64,000 nucleotides of DNA from an uncultured Castellaniella sp. GTDB taxonomy: Bacteria; Pseudomonadota; Gammaproteobacteria; Burkholderiales; Burkholderiaceae_B. This document shows, one piece after another, positions 31,637 to 39,970 of this stretch. The notes below the pieces were generated by a model. That model was not told where the DNA came from. It worked only from the letters and a program-made list of their open reading frames with translations, and did not search any database. The translations under genes and the position numbers were made by a program. Location: positions 558,001 through 622,000 of the forward strand of contig NZ_CALKHS010000010.1 in assembly GCF_937988725.1 (NCBI RefSeq). Reading direction: 5' to 3'. The first letter of the stretch is position 1. The number at the start of each line of letters is the position of its first letter.

Positions 31637-34600
31637 TCAGGCGCTTTCCGGCGCCACGCCCCAGGCGCGAGCCCACTGATCCAGGAAGCCGCCTTCCAGC
31701 ATCCAACCCTGCAGAACGGCATCGCGCAACGCGTCGCCCTTTTCCGCCAGGGCGCCCGGATCGGCCAGATGCGCGCGAATGGCCTCCACCCAATCCTGAT
31801 GGCGGTTGCGCACGAGCGTCACCGGCAAGCCGCCACGATACGGCTCGATCGCCGTGGCGATGACCGGCACCCCGCACGCCCCCAGTTCCAGCAAGCGCAG
31901 ATTGCTCTTGCAGCGATTGAACTGGTTGATTTCCAGCGGCACCACGGCCAGATCCAGATTCAGGCTGGCCAGTTTTTCCGGGTACCGGTCGATCGCCACC
32001 CCCGGATGGTATTCACACGACACGTCTTGCGGCTTCATGCCCATGAAGACCCATTCAACCTCGCCTTGCAGGTCCTGGACCACGGCGCGAATCTCGGCCA
32101 GATCGCCGGTGTGGCTCACGCCACCGGCCCAGCCCACGCGCATCTTCCGCCCCGTGCGACGCTCGCTGACCAGGCCGCGCCATGGATCTGCCGGCAGGCC
32201 GTTCAGGGCCACGCGGATATCGGCGTGGTAATCCATGTACTCCTGGGCCAGCGTCGGCGTGGAGACCACCAGCCAGTCGACCTGCTCGATCGCGCGCCGC
32301 ATGTTCTTGATCACGCCCTGAGGCAGCTTCTTGCGGTAGATGCTGCGCGTCGGGATGTTGGGCAGATAATCGTCGAATTCCAGCACGACCTTGGCGCCCG
32401 TGATCTCGCGATAGCGCCGGATCTGGGTAAGGATGCCTTCATTCAGCCAGGCGCCCTGCAGCACGATCACATCCGGCTGGATGCGGGCCACGTCGGTGAA
32501 ATGGAAATCGCCATGCTTCAGCCCGCCTTCCAGGCGCAGCTCGGCCCCCATGGCCCTGAAGGGATGCAGTATCCGGTAATGGCCGCAGCCCTGCCAGTCC
32601 GCATGGGCCGCCAGCACCACGGGCAACGGTCTGCCCGGCAGCGGTTCCTGGATCCGCGAGGCGTCGGTGCTCAGGTCGAACCCCGGGGAATGCCTGCCCA
32701 GGGCTGGATGATAGTTCGGGTCTCGGGCCAGCTGCGGCAGCCACCGATGGTACAAGCGGTCGCGCTGCTCGTCATCCGGGCTGGTCTCCAGGCCGAACTT
32801 CTCGGTCAGCAGGCGGGTCGCGCCGCCCATGTGCAGCAGGCCGGTGTCCGGCTCCAGCACCAGCAGATACCCCGCCTGAGTCGCCTTCAGACACAGGTCC
32901 GTATCCGCGTAATAGACCGGAAAGGATTCCGCATCGAAGCCGCCCAGTTCGTCGAAGACCTCGCGCCGCATCATCAGGCAGGCGGCGCTCAACGCGCTGA
33001 CGTTCTGCTGGACGGTCAAGCGGTTCATGTAGCCCTGCCGATCCGACGGCAAGCCCCGGAACGCCGCGCCGACGCTCTCGTCCATCCCCAGCACCTGGCC
33101 GCACTGCTCCACCCCGCCATCCGGCAGGTCCAGGCGCGAACCCGCCATCCCGACCTCGGGCCGCAGCGCGTGCCGCAGCAGGCGCTCCAGCCAGTCGGGC
33201 CGCGCACGCGACGCAAACTGGATATCGTTGTTCAGGAACAGCAGCACGTCCCCGCGCGCCTGTCCGGCCGCAAAATTATTGATGGTTGCGAAATCGAACG
33301 CCTGCGGCCAGCGCAGGACGCGAACCCGATCCGCGCCCATGCCTTCGAGTCCGGCCAGAAATGCCACGGCATCGGGCTCGACGCTGCCGTTGTCCACGAT
33401 CAGCAATTCATAATGCGGATAGGCCGTATGCTCCATCAACCCTTCGACGCAGGCTCGCAGGACCGGCAATTGATCGCGCGTGGGAATGATGATGGACACC
33501 AGTGGTTGTGCGGCCAGGGGATACTCGACGCGCTGCAGGCCCGGCGACACGCCCGGTTCGACCCGCGCTTCCAGGCCCATACGCACGAAATGCGCCTGCG
33601 TCACCGCCGGAAACCAGGTCATCGTTTCCGGATCGCGAACCCACTCCATCAGACTGCGGCCGCCCAGCTGCAGGACCTCGGGCACGTGCGCCACCACGGG
33701 CGGACCGACCTGCTCCACCAGGCGCCAGATCAGATCGACGGGCGCCAGATCGGCGACCCGTTCATCCATGCCGCCCGCCGCCTGAATGGCCGCCGTGCTG
33801 ATCACCGGGCTGCGGCCGATATAGGGATAACTGCGCAGGAGATCGACGTTGAAATCCGGCTTGAGCATCGGATTGGCCGGCGCATCCGCCTCCAGGACCG
33901 CCTCGTCCGCATACCAGACCAGGGGGTCGGGCTTGCGCAGACGATATTCCCCCATGGTCAGCGTCGCGTGGGGCACCAGGCGGTCGCCGGCATACAGGAT
34001 CCACAGGAAATCCGGCATGCCGCCCTGATCGATGCGCTCCGACAGCCGCTTCGCCCAATGAACATCCGTGTGCAATATCTCGATCCCGTTGCCGGCCGCC
34101 TCATCGGGAATGCCGTGGCCGATCAGCCAGACGCCATCGACAGGCCTGTGCTGAGCGCCCAGGCTTTCCAGGGTTCCCACCAGCGACTGCAGACCCGCGC
34201 CCGTCGGCACGATCACGACCACACCCAGCGTGCCCACGTCCGGGTTCGCCTGCAGCAGGGTCCGGACCGCCAAGACGCGAGAGGAAGAAGGCGAACGATC
34301 GGCCAGCCATTCAGGAACGCCCCAGGGCTTCTCCCGAGGAGCCTGACCGGCCAGAACAATCTGACGCCCCGTCTGTACGCGATCATTTCCCGCTTCCGGA
34401 TAGCGGGCATAAAGCTTCCGGTAGAGCGGCAGCAGCCGATCCCGCTCGCGCGCCAGCATGTGGTCGGCGCCGCCCGAGACACGCTGGCGGACCTCCGCAG
34501 TGACCCGCGGGATCCGATGAACCGGATAACGCTGCGCCAGTCGGAGCAGCATGTCCCAATCCTCAAAGGCCGTCAGTTCGGTATCGAAGTTGCCGACCTC

Positions 34601-36019
34601 GGCGACCGCCATGCGAGGATGCGCCCAGGTATTGACCGGGATGTAGTTCTGAATGAACAGCTTGTCACGATCAAAAGCGTCGTGAGCGGTCGGGAAGGAG
34701 CGGCCGACTTCGATGCGCGCATCGTTTTCGAGCCTCTCCTGGACATAGACGACGTCGGTATAGACCAGCGTGTCGGGATGACTTTCGAACGCTTGCGCCA
34801 GACATTCCAAGTGATCCGACAGATAAATGTCATCGTCATCCAGGTAGGCGACATAACGCCCGCGCGCACGCTTCAAGCCGGCATTGCGGGCTGCGGAAAG
34901 GCCCTGGTTGCTCGGCTGGTTGAAGTAAATCAGGGGCAGCTCGCATCCATCCAGCAGTTGCTCCACGGGCTCTCCGTGATCGTTCACCAGGATGACTTCG
35001 AAATCGCGGAAAGTCTGCGCCGCCAGACTGGATAGCGCGTCTCGAAGCAGGCCGGGCCGGTTATAGGTCGTGACGATGACGGAAAACAGCGGCCCCGCCT
35101 CTTCGAGCGGCCCCGTCATGGGACCGAGCAGCTGCCGGCGGACATTTCCCGCGCGCGCGGCCAGCGTCTTCCGGGCAGCCTCCGGATAGGCGTTCTGGCG
35201 GCTCTGGTATAGCCGCCAGATGGGCAGCGCGGCTTCCCGGATCCGCGGCGCCGTCGCTGCGTCAATCAGACAGCGCTCCAGGATCTCCGTGTGTTCCAGC
35301 AAAGGGCGGGCGTCGGCGTAAAACTTCTGCGAAATCTGTCCGCCGTGGATCCGATAGCCGACCGTCGCCTGGCACAGGAACACGAAATCCGGATGGACGG
35401 CGGCGATCCGCAGCCAAAGGTCCCAATCCTGAGCCAGCAAATGGTCCCTGGCCAGCGTCCCGTCCGGCAACGCCACCGTATCGAGCATGGAACGACGCAA
35501 TATGGCCGCCGACGGCGTAATGTAATTGTCGTAGCTCAACAATCCGGCGATTTCATTGCGGCCGCCCGCATAGGACGCATCCCGGTGGCCGGGGTGCACG
35601 GCGCGACGGATCAGTTCCCCCGACTCATCGATCCAGTTGCACTGAACATAGCCCAGCATGGCCTGCGGCGCGGCGTCCATGGCCGCGCACAGCGAACGGA
35701 TGTGATCGGGATACAGGACATCGTCCGACCCGAGGACGACCACGTAGCGGCCCTGCCCGGATCTCAGGCAGCGGTTGTAATTGCCATTGAGCCCCAGATT
35801 CTTTTCATTGATCTCATAATGAAAACGGGGATCATCGACATAGCGATCCAGCACTTTGACGGAATCATCGGTCGAGCAGTCATCGAATACCTTCAGCTCG
35901 AAGGCCACGCCCTCCTGGGCAAGAATGGAATCGATCGTCTGCCCGATGAAACGGGCGTTGTTGTAGGACATGACCGCAACGGTCACGTCGACAGGCTGAT
36001 TCTGATAGTCGCTATTCAT
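31637..36019 (-). CDS. Very large multi-module glycosyltransferase (three GT2-type, one degenerate, one GT4-type module)
   Basis: A 1460-aa protein. Module 1 (~10-240) is GT2: VTVAVMSYNNARFIGQTIDSIL, VVVLGSDDVLYPDH. Module 2 (~306-540) is GT2: FSVIVTTYNRPGLLRDALSSL, YVAYLDDDDIYLSDH. Residues ~580-830 form a GT-A-like module without clear DxD. Module 4 (~840-1090) is GT2: LVSIIIPTRDQLPVLRACVEGL, VLLFLNNDIQF. Module 5 (~1150-1455) is GT-B/GT4-like: KMRVGWAGGVSHTGDL. It presumably builds a multi-sugar chain. It ends 14 bp from the convergent GT9 gene and follows fdtB by 46 bp in the fdt operon, so it likely uses the dTDP-amino sugar made there. Confidence 0.85.
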   Translation of the reverse strand: MNSDYQNQPVDVTVAVMSYNNARFIGQTIDSILAQEGVAFELKVFDDCSTDDSVKVLDRYVDDPRFHYEINEKNLGLNGNYNRCLRSGQGRYVVVLGSDDVLYPDHIRSLCAAMDAAPQAMLGYVQCNWIDESGELIRRAVHPGHRDASYAGGRNEIAGLLSYDNYITPSAAILRRSMLDTVALPDGTLARDHLLAQDWDLWLRIAAVHPDFVFLCQATVGYRIHGGQISQKFYADARPLLEHTEILERCLIDAATAPRIREAALPIWRLYQSRQNAYPEAARKTLAARAGNVRRQLLGPMTGPLEEAGPLFSVIVTTYNRPGLLRDALSSLAAQTFRDFEVILVNDHGEPVEQLLDGCELPLIYFNQPSNQGLSAARNAGLKRARGRYVAYLDDDDIYLSDHLECLAQAFESHPDTLVYTDVVYVQERLENDARIEVGRSFPTAHDAFDRDKLFIQNYIPVNTWAHPRMAVAEVGNFDTELTAFEDWDMLLRLAQRYPVHRIPRVTAEVRQRVSGGADHMLARERDRLLPLYRKLYARYPEAGNDRVQTGRQIVLAGQAPREKPWGVPEWLADRSPSSSRVLAVRTLLQANPDVGTLGVVVIVPTGAGLQSLVGTLESLGAQHRPVDGVWLIGHGIPDEAAGNGIEILHTDVHWAKRLSERIDQGGMPDFLWILYAGDRLVPHATLTMGEYRLRKPDPLVWYADEAVLEADAPANPMLKPDFNVDLLRSYPYIGRSPVISTAAIQAAGGMDERVADLAPVDLIWRLVEQVGPPVVAHVPEVLQLGGRSLMEWVRDPETMTWFPAVTQAHFVRMGLEARVEPGVSPGLQRVEYPLAAQPLVSIIIPTRDQLPVLRACVEGLMEHTAYPHYELLIVDNGSVEPDAVAFLAGLEGMGADRVRVLRWPQAFDFATINNFAAGQARGDVLLFLNNDIQFASRARPDWLERLLRHALRPEVGMAGSRLDLPDGGVEQCGQVLGMDESVGAAFRGLPSDRQGYMNRLTVQQNVSALSAACLMMRREVFDELGGFDAESFPVYYADTDLCLKATQAGYLLVLEPDTGLLHMGGATRLLTEKFGLETSPDDEQRDRLYHRWLPQLARDPNYHPALGRHSPGFDLSTDASRIQEPLPGRPLPVVLAAHADWQGCGHYRILHPFRAMGAELRLEGGLKHGDFHFTDVARIQPDVIVLQGAWLNEGILTQIRRYREITGAKVVLEFDDYLPNIPTRSIYRKKLPQGVIKNMRRAIEQVDWLVVSTPTLAQEYMDYHADIRVALNGLPADPWRGLVSERRTGRKMRVGWAGGVSHTGDLAEIRAVVQDLQGEVEWVFMGMKPQDVSCEYHPGVAIDRYPEKLASLNLDLAVVPLEINQFNRCKSNLRLLELGACGVPVIATAIEPYRGGLPVTLVRNRHQDWVEAIRAHLADPGALAEKGDALRDAVLQGWMLEGGFLDQWARAWGVAPESA

Positions 36020-36065
36020 GGAAACAGGAAACCTCGAAACTCATACGGGCGATTCTTGAGCGCCG

Positions 36066-37190
36066 TCACGATGGGAATGCATTGCATGCGGAAATCACAT
36101 GCTCGATCTGTTCATCGCTCATCCCCGGCCACAGAGGCAGACTCAACACGGAGCCGTGAATCCCGTCCGTGATGGGGAGATGAACATCGAAGCGTCCTGC
36201 AAGGGCCCGCTGGCGATGCGGGGGTGTCGGGTAATGAATGAGCGTCTGGATGCCCTGCCGCCCCAGCCACTGGCGCAGCGCATCGCGCTGCTGGCACCGG
36301 ACGACAAAAAGATGCCAGACATGCGATACGTCATCGGCAGGCGCGCCGCCTCCGGCATCCGGCAAGCGGATCAAGGGGTGCCGGATGCCGGCCAGATAGG
36401 CAGCCGCGATGCGGCGGCGCGCCATGGCGCTCTGGTCGAGCCGCCGCAGCTTGACGCGCAGCAGCGCCGCCTGCATCTCGTCCAGGCGGCTGTTGACCCC
36501 TTCCATTTCATGCACATACTTTTCATGGGATCCGTAGTTCCCCAAGGCGCGCACGACAGCGGCGGTATCGGCATCCCCGGTCGTCACGGCCCCGCCGTCT
36601 CCGAGCGCGCCCAGATTCTTTCCCGGATAGAAACTGAATGCCGCCGCGTCGCCCCAGGCGCCTGCCCGACGCCCGTCCACGCACGCGCCATGCGCCTGCG
36701 CAGCGTCTTCCAGAACCAGCAGGCGATGCGCTTCGGCGACGGTGCAGATACGCGGCATGTCCGCCATGCGCCCATAGAGGTGGACGGGAAGGACGACTCG
36801 CGTACGGGGCGTGATCGCCCGCGCGGCGGCCTCCGGGTCCAGGTTGCAAGTCAGCGGATCCGGCTCCACGAGCACGGGCGTCAATCCGGCGCGGATGACC
36901 GCCAGGATCGTGGCGATGTACGTATTGGCCGGCACGATCACCTCGTCGCGCGGCCGCAGCCGTCCCTGGTATTTCCAGGCCTCCAGCGCCAGCCACAAAG
37001 CATCCAGGCCATTGGCCGCGCCGACGGCATGGGAAGCGCCGCAATAGGCGGCGAACTCTTTTTCAAAGTTCGCCAGTTCGTCGCCCTGGATATACCAGCC
37101 GGAATCGACCACCCTGGTCAGTCGATCGAGCAGCTCAGTCCGATACGCGGCATTGATGGCCTTCAGATCGAGGAAAGGAACATTCATCAT
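36066..37190 (-). CDS. fdtB: DegT/DnrJ/EryC1 sugar aminotransferase (FdtB-like)
   Basis: A 374-aa PLP enzyme that aminates a nucleotide-linked keto-deoxyhexose. It starts (M)MNVPFLDLKAINAAYRTEL, with the PLP lysine in FSFYPGKNLGALGDGGAV and a C-terminal IHYPTPPHRQRAL. Context (FdtA-type isomerase and hexapeptide acetyltransferase directly upstream, 4-bp overlap) points to C-3 amination of dTDP-3-keto-6-deoxyhexose. ATGs at 37190 and 37187 are both possible; 37190 overlaps the upstream stop as ATGA. Without biochemical data, FdtB (Fuc3N) and QdtB (Qui3N) cannot be separated. Confidence 0.85.
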   Translation of the reverse strand: MMNVPFLDLKAINAAYRTELLDRLTRVVDSGWYIQGDELANFEKEFAAYCGASHAVGAANGLDALWLALEAWKYQGRLRPRDEVIVPANTYIATILAVIRAGLTPVLVEPDPLTCNLDPEAAARAITPRTRVVLPVHLYGRMADMPRICTVAEAHRLLVLEDAAQAHGACVDGRRAGAWGDAAAFSFYPGKNLGALGDGGAVTTGDADTAAVVRALGNYGSHEKYVHEMEGVNSRLDEMQAALLRVKLRRLDQSAMARRRIAAAYLAGIRHPLIRLPDAGGGAPADDVSHVWHLFVVRCQQRDALRQWLGRQGIQTLIHYPTPPHRQRALAGRFDVHLPITDGIHGSVLSLPLWPGMSDEQIEHVISACNAFPS

Positions 37191-37648
37191 ACGTACCGGA
37201 TGACTCTGGCCGGATTTCCGACGACAACGGCGCGATCGGGCACATCCGCCGTCACGACGGCCCCCGCGCCGACCATCGCCGACTCGCCGATCCGCAGGCC
37301 GGGCAATAACGTGGCATGCGCGCCGATACTGGCCCCGCGGCAAACGACCAGACGAGGAAAATCGGCGGGATACTGCCTGGATCTAGGAAACGGGTCATTG
37401 GTGAATGTGGCATTCGGCCCGATGAACACATCGTCTTCAATCCGGATGCCGTCCCACAGGTAGACCCCCGACTTGATCGTCACCCGGTCTCCGACGACCA
37501 CGTCATTCTCGATGAAGGTGTGGGCGCAGACGTTGCAATCCCGACCGACGACCGCGCGCGGCAGGATCACGCTGAACTGCCAGACCCGGGTTCCGTCGCC
37601 GATCCGGCTCGTCTGCACATCGGCCAGGGAATGAATGAAGGCCGCCAT
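37187..37648 (-). CDS. Hexapeptide-repeat N-acetyltransferase (FdtC/WbbJ type)
   Basis: A 153-aa left-handed beta-helix acyltransferase. Hexapeptide turns are obvious (TRIGDGTRVWQFSVI, IRIEDDVFIGPNATFTND, ASIGAHATLLPGLRIGESAMVGAGAVVTADVPDRAVVVGNPARVI). It probably N-acetylates the 3-amino group made by the adjacent aminotransferase, giving Fuc3NAc or Qui3NAc. Its ATG (37646-37648) overlaps the fdtA stop (ATGA) and its stop overlaps the fdtB start. Confidence 0.85.
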   Translation of the reverse strand: MAAFIHSLADVQTSRIGDGTRVWQFSVILPRAVVGRDCNVCAHTFIENDVVVGDRVTIKSGVYLWDGIRIEDDVFIGPNATFTNDPFPRSRQYPADFPRLVVCRGASIGAHATLLPGLRIGESAMVGAGAVVTADVPDRAVVVGNPARVIRYV

Positions 37649-38043
37649 CAGAGGCATTCCAGAAACCGGGGATAGCTGCGAATGTAATCGGCCTCATCGT
37701 AGTGTTCGCTGGCAAGCACCAGCAGGACGCAATCCGGCGTGAAATCGTGCATTTCCCGCCAGATCATGTTCCGGATCATCAGCCCCCGGGTCGGGGAGTC
37801 CAGCACCGCTTCTTCCCGCGACCGGCCATCGTCCAACACCATACGGCAGCTTCCGGTCACGCAGACGGCGACCTGCAACAGACTTCGATGGGCATGGAAC
37901 CCTCTGGAGACCTTTTCCTTCGTGCCGAACAGGTAATAGACCCGGCGAATGGGAAACGGCACCGTCTTCTGGCCTTCCAGGGCAACGAGAGATCCACGGT
38001 CGTCACCCAGAGGAGGAAATTCAATCCACTTGATCAAGCTCAT
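37648..38043 (-). CDS. fdtA: dTDP-4-keto-6-deoxyglucose 3,4-ketoisomerase (FdtA/QdtA cupin)
   Basis: A 131-aa WxcM/FdtA-type cupin. It starts MSLIKWIEFPPLGDDRGSLVALEG, with YYLFGTKEKVSRGFHAHRSLLQVAVCVTG (catalytic His pair in GFHAH) and TRGLMIRNMIWREMHDF. It shifts the keto group of dTDP-4-dehydro-6-deoxyglucose from C4 to C3, the entry to 3-amino sugars. The ATG at 38041-38043 was chosen; an upstream frame start at 38163 adds 40 unrelated residues. It is the first gene of the fdt-glycosyltransferase operon. The dTDP-sugar precursor would come from RmlA (51191) and an RmlB not in this window. Confidence 0.87.
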   Translation of the reverse strand: MSLIKWIEFPPLGDDRGSLVALEGQKTVPFPIRRVYYLFGTKEKVSRGFHAHRSLLQVAVCVTGSCRMVLDDGRSREEAVLDSPTRGLMIRNMIWREMHDFTPDCVLLVLASEHYDEADYIRSYPRFLECL

Positions 38044-38393
38044 TGCGGTAACACTCCAGCCCCAATCGAATCCGCCATATATCCTGAACCGACGCGCAAA
38101 GCCCCGAAGTCCGGACATGCCCGGGAATTCAAGACAGACAAAGGCCCGCATCCCGCCAGACACCCGCCTCGCACAGGATAGCAGAGGACAAGGCGCGTCA
38201 ATGACGGAAAAAGAGGGGCATTGGCGAGGGTGTTGGACGTAACGGCGCGGTCCGTCCGACGCGCCCTGCTCCCGCCCCCGACTCCGCCGCGAGCATATGC
38301 TCTATCTAGGCGGTGTTTTCTCCTCAGCTAGACGCGTACCGGGGCGACGGAATTCGCTAGACTGTCCCCTATTCTTCAACATCCGTCTTGATC
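38044..38393. other. Divergent intergenic region between the fdt operon and the phosphoramidate operon
   Basis: 350 bp with no supported gene. GCTAGAC occurs twice (38327-38333 and 38356-38362), the second within TAGACT, a possible -10 for the plus-strand operon. No strong -35 or operator symmetry is visible. It must hold both operon promoters. Confidence 0.45.
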
Positions 38394-39449
38394 ATGAGCA
38401 AAGCCCATACCGCATTCCTGCTGCACTCGCTGGAGCTCGTCAACCACTTCGCTCCTGTCTGGGATCAACTGCCTCCCGGCAGCTTCGACATCGTGCTGTT
38501 CGATGTCGCGCAGGATGCCGCGGCCGCGGCCACCCGCAAATGGAACTGCCGGCTCTGGAACGCCGACGACGTCATCGGCGCCCGGCACAAGTTCCGCTTC
38601 CTGGTGTCCAACCACCCGGCCGTGGGCGCCTACAACCCGCCCCTCGTCCAGCAAATCGCGGAACACAACGTGCGATTCATGTACGCCGCCGGGAAGACAG
38701 GCTGGAACCTCGCCTCCTGGAACCAGCTCTATGACGCGATCCTGTGCTTCGGTCCCTATCACGCCGAAGCATTTTCGGAGATCTGCGATGCCGCCATCAT
38801 CCAGATGGGATATCCCCGCTTCGATCGCTACTTCAGCGAACAGCCCGACCTCGCCACACTGAAGTCGCAATACGGGTGCGACCCGGGCAAGGACACCATC
38901 GTCTGGCTCCCCACCTGGAAGGCGCTGTCCTCGGTCAGCCACTTCGACGAAGAAATCGGCGCGCTGACGGAAAAATACAACGTCATCGTCAAGGTCCACC
39001 CTTTGATGCCGGGGTCCGAGCCTCACCGGGTCCAGGCCCTGGCGCGCCAGCCTCTGACCCGCCTGATCACGGACCACAGCGACAACCTTCCGCTGTACCA
39101 GCTTGCCGATTTCATGCTGTTCGACTACGGGGGGCCGCCGATGGCGGCGCTCTACACCGACAAGAACTTCCTGCTGCTGGACGTGCCCAACGCCAGCCAG
39201 GACGTCTTCACCGGCCCCCAATCGCCCGACATCGCGCTGCGCCGCCATTTCAAACACCTGGCGGCGGGCTCGGGCGACCTGGAGGCGTCGCTCGCCGACG
39301 AGACGCTCTGGGATGAACACCGCGTGATGCGCGCCGAATTGCGCCGCAAGTACTTCGCGCCTCATTTCGGTTTCGCCGCACATGTCGCCGCCCAGGCCTT
39401 GATGCACATGGACCACATCATCACACAGCAAAAGGCCGGGGGATGGTGA
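38394..39449 (+). CDS. CDP-glycerol glycerophosphotransferase-like (Glyphos) protein
   Basis: A 351-aa protein with a GT-B-like Glyphos_transf C-terminal half: DTIVWLPTWKALSSV, YNVIVKVHPLMPGSE and LPLYQLADFMLFDYGGPPMAALYTDKNFLLLDVP. These proteins usually transfer phospho-polyol groups from CDP donors. It is the first gene of the phosphoramidate operon and overlaps the kinase gene by 7 bp. It could use a CDP-linked donor made here, transferring phosphoramidate or another phosphate group to a glycan (inference). ATG 38394 was preferred over TTG 38388. Confidence 0.72.
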   Translation: MSKAHTAFLLHSLELVNHFAPVWDQLPPGSFDIVLFDVAQDAAAAATRKWNCRLWNADDVIGARHKFRFLVSNHPAVGAYNPPLVQQIAEHNVRFMYAAGKTGWNLASWNQLYDAILCFGPYHAEAFSEICDAAIIQMGYPRFDRYFSEQPDLATLKSQYGCDPGKDTIVWLPTWKALSSVSHFDEEIGALTEKYNVIVKVHPLMPGSEPHRVQALARQPLTRLITDHSDNLPLYQLADFMLFDYGGPPMAALYTDKNFLLLDVPNASQDVFTGPQSPDIALRRHFKHLAAGSGDLEASLADETLWDEHRVMRAELRRKYFAPHFGFAAHVAAQALMHMDHIITQQKAGGW

Positions 39450-39970
39450 TCTGGCTGATCGGACTCTCGGGTTCCGGCAAGACAACGCTGGGCAGCGAGA
39501 TGGCCCGCCAGCTCCGGGCCCGGCATCCCAATACCGTGCTACTGGACGGCGACACGCTACGCCGGGTCTTTTCCTTCGACCAGGGCGCCGATCCTTACAG
39601 CGTGGCGGGCCGACGCCTCAATGCCGAACGCATCGCCGCCCTGTGCGAAATGCTGGACCGCCAAGGCATTCACGTGGTCTGCTGCATCCTGTCGATCTTC
39701 GCCGACATGCGACGGGACAACCGGACCCGGTTCAGCCGCTATTTCGAAATCTTCATGGACGCCCCCATGGCCGCCCTGCGCCGGCGCGACGTCAAGGGCC
39801 TGTACGCAGCCGCCGATACCGGCAGGATCCCCAACGTGGTGGGCGTGCACATCCCGTTCGAACAGCCATCCGGATCGGACATGGTGATCGACTCCTCCGG
39901 CGACACGCCGGACATTCCCGCCCTGGCCGCGCAGGCGCTGGCACGGGCGGGCCTGGATGCCTCGGCATGA
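39443..39970 (+). CDS. APS-kinase-like kinase, probable cytidine diphosphoramidate kinase (Cj1415-like)
   Basis: A 175-aa P-loop kinase of the CysC fold: GLSGSGKTT Walker A at residues 7-15, LLDGDTLRRVFS, CCILSIFADMRRDNRTRF, FMDAPMAALRRRDVKGLYAAA. By sequence alone it reads as an adenylylsulfate kinase, but no sulfate-assimilation gene is near. Its neighbours match the C. jejuni set in which Cj1415 phosphorylates cytidine diphosphoramidate at the 3' position, so that role is favoured. It overlaps the preceding and following genes. Confidence 0.75.
   Translation: MVIWLIGLSGSGKTTLGSEMARQLRARHPNTVLLDGDTLRRVFSFDQGADPYSVAGRRLNAERIAALCEMLDRQGIHVVCCILSIFADMRRDNRTRFSRYFEIFMDAPMAALRRRDVKGLYAAADTGRIPNVVGVHIPFEQPSGSDMVIDSSGDTPDIPALAAQALARAGLDASA

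Noticed and set aside
31769..35035. 1088-aa plus-strand ORF opposite the large glycosyltransferase
   Set aside because: Its Arg/His/Gln-rich translation has no domain; the opposite strand carries several glycosyltransferase motifs.
39443..39970. Adenylylsulfate kinase (sulfate assimilation)
   Set aside because: The fold matches, but no cysD/N/H/I is near and the neighbours match the phosphoramidate set, so the CDP-amidate kinase role is favoured.
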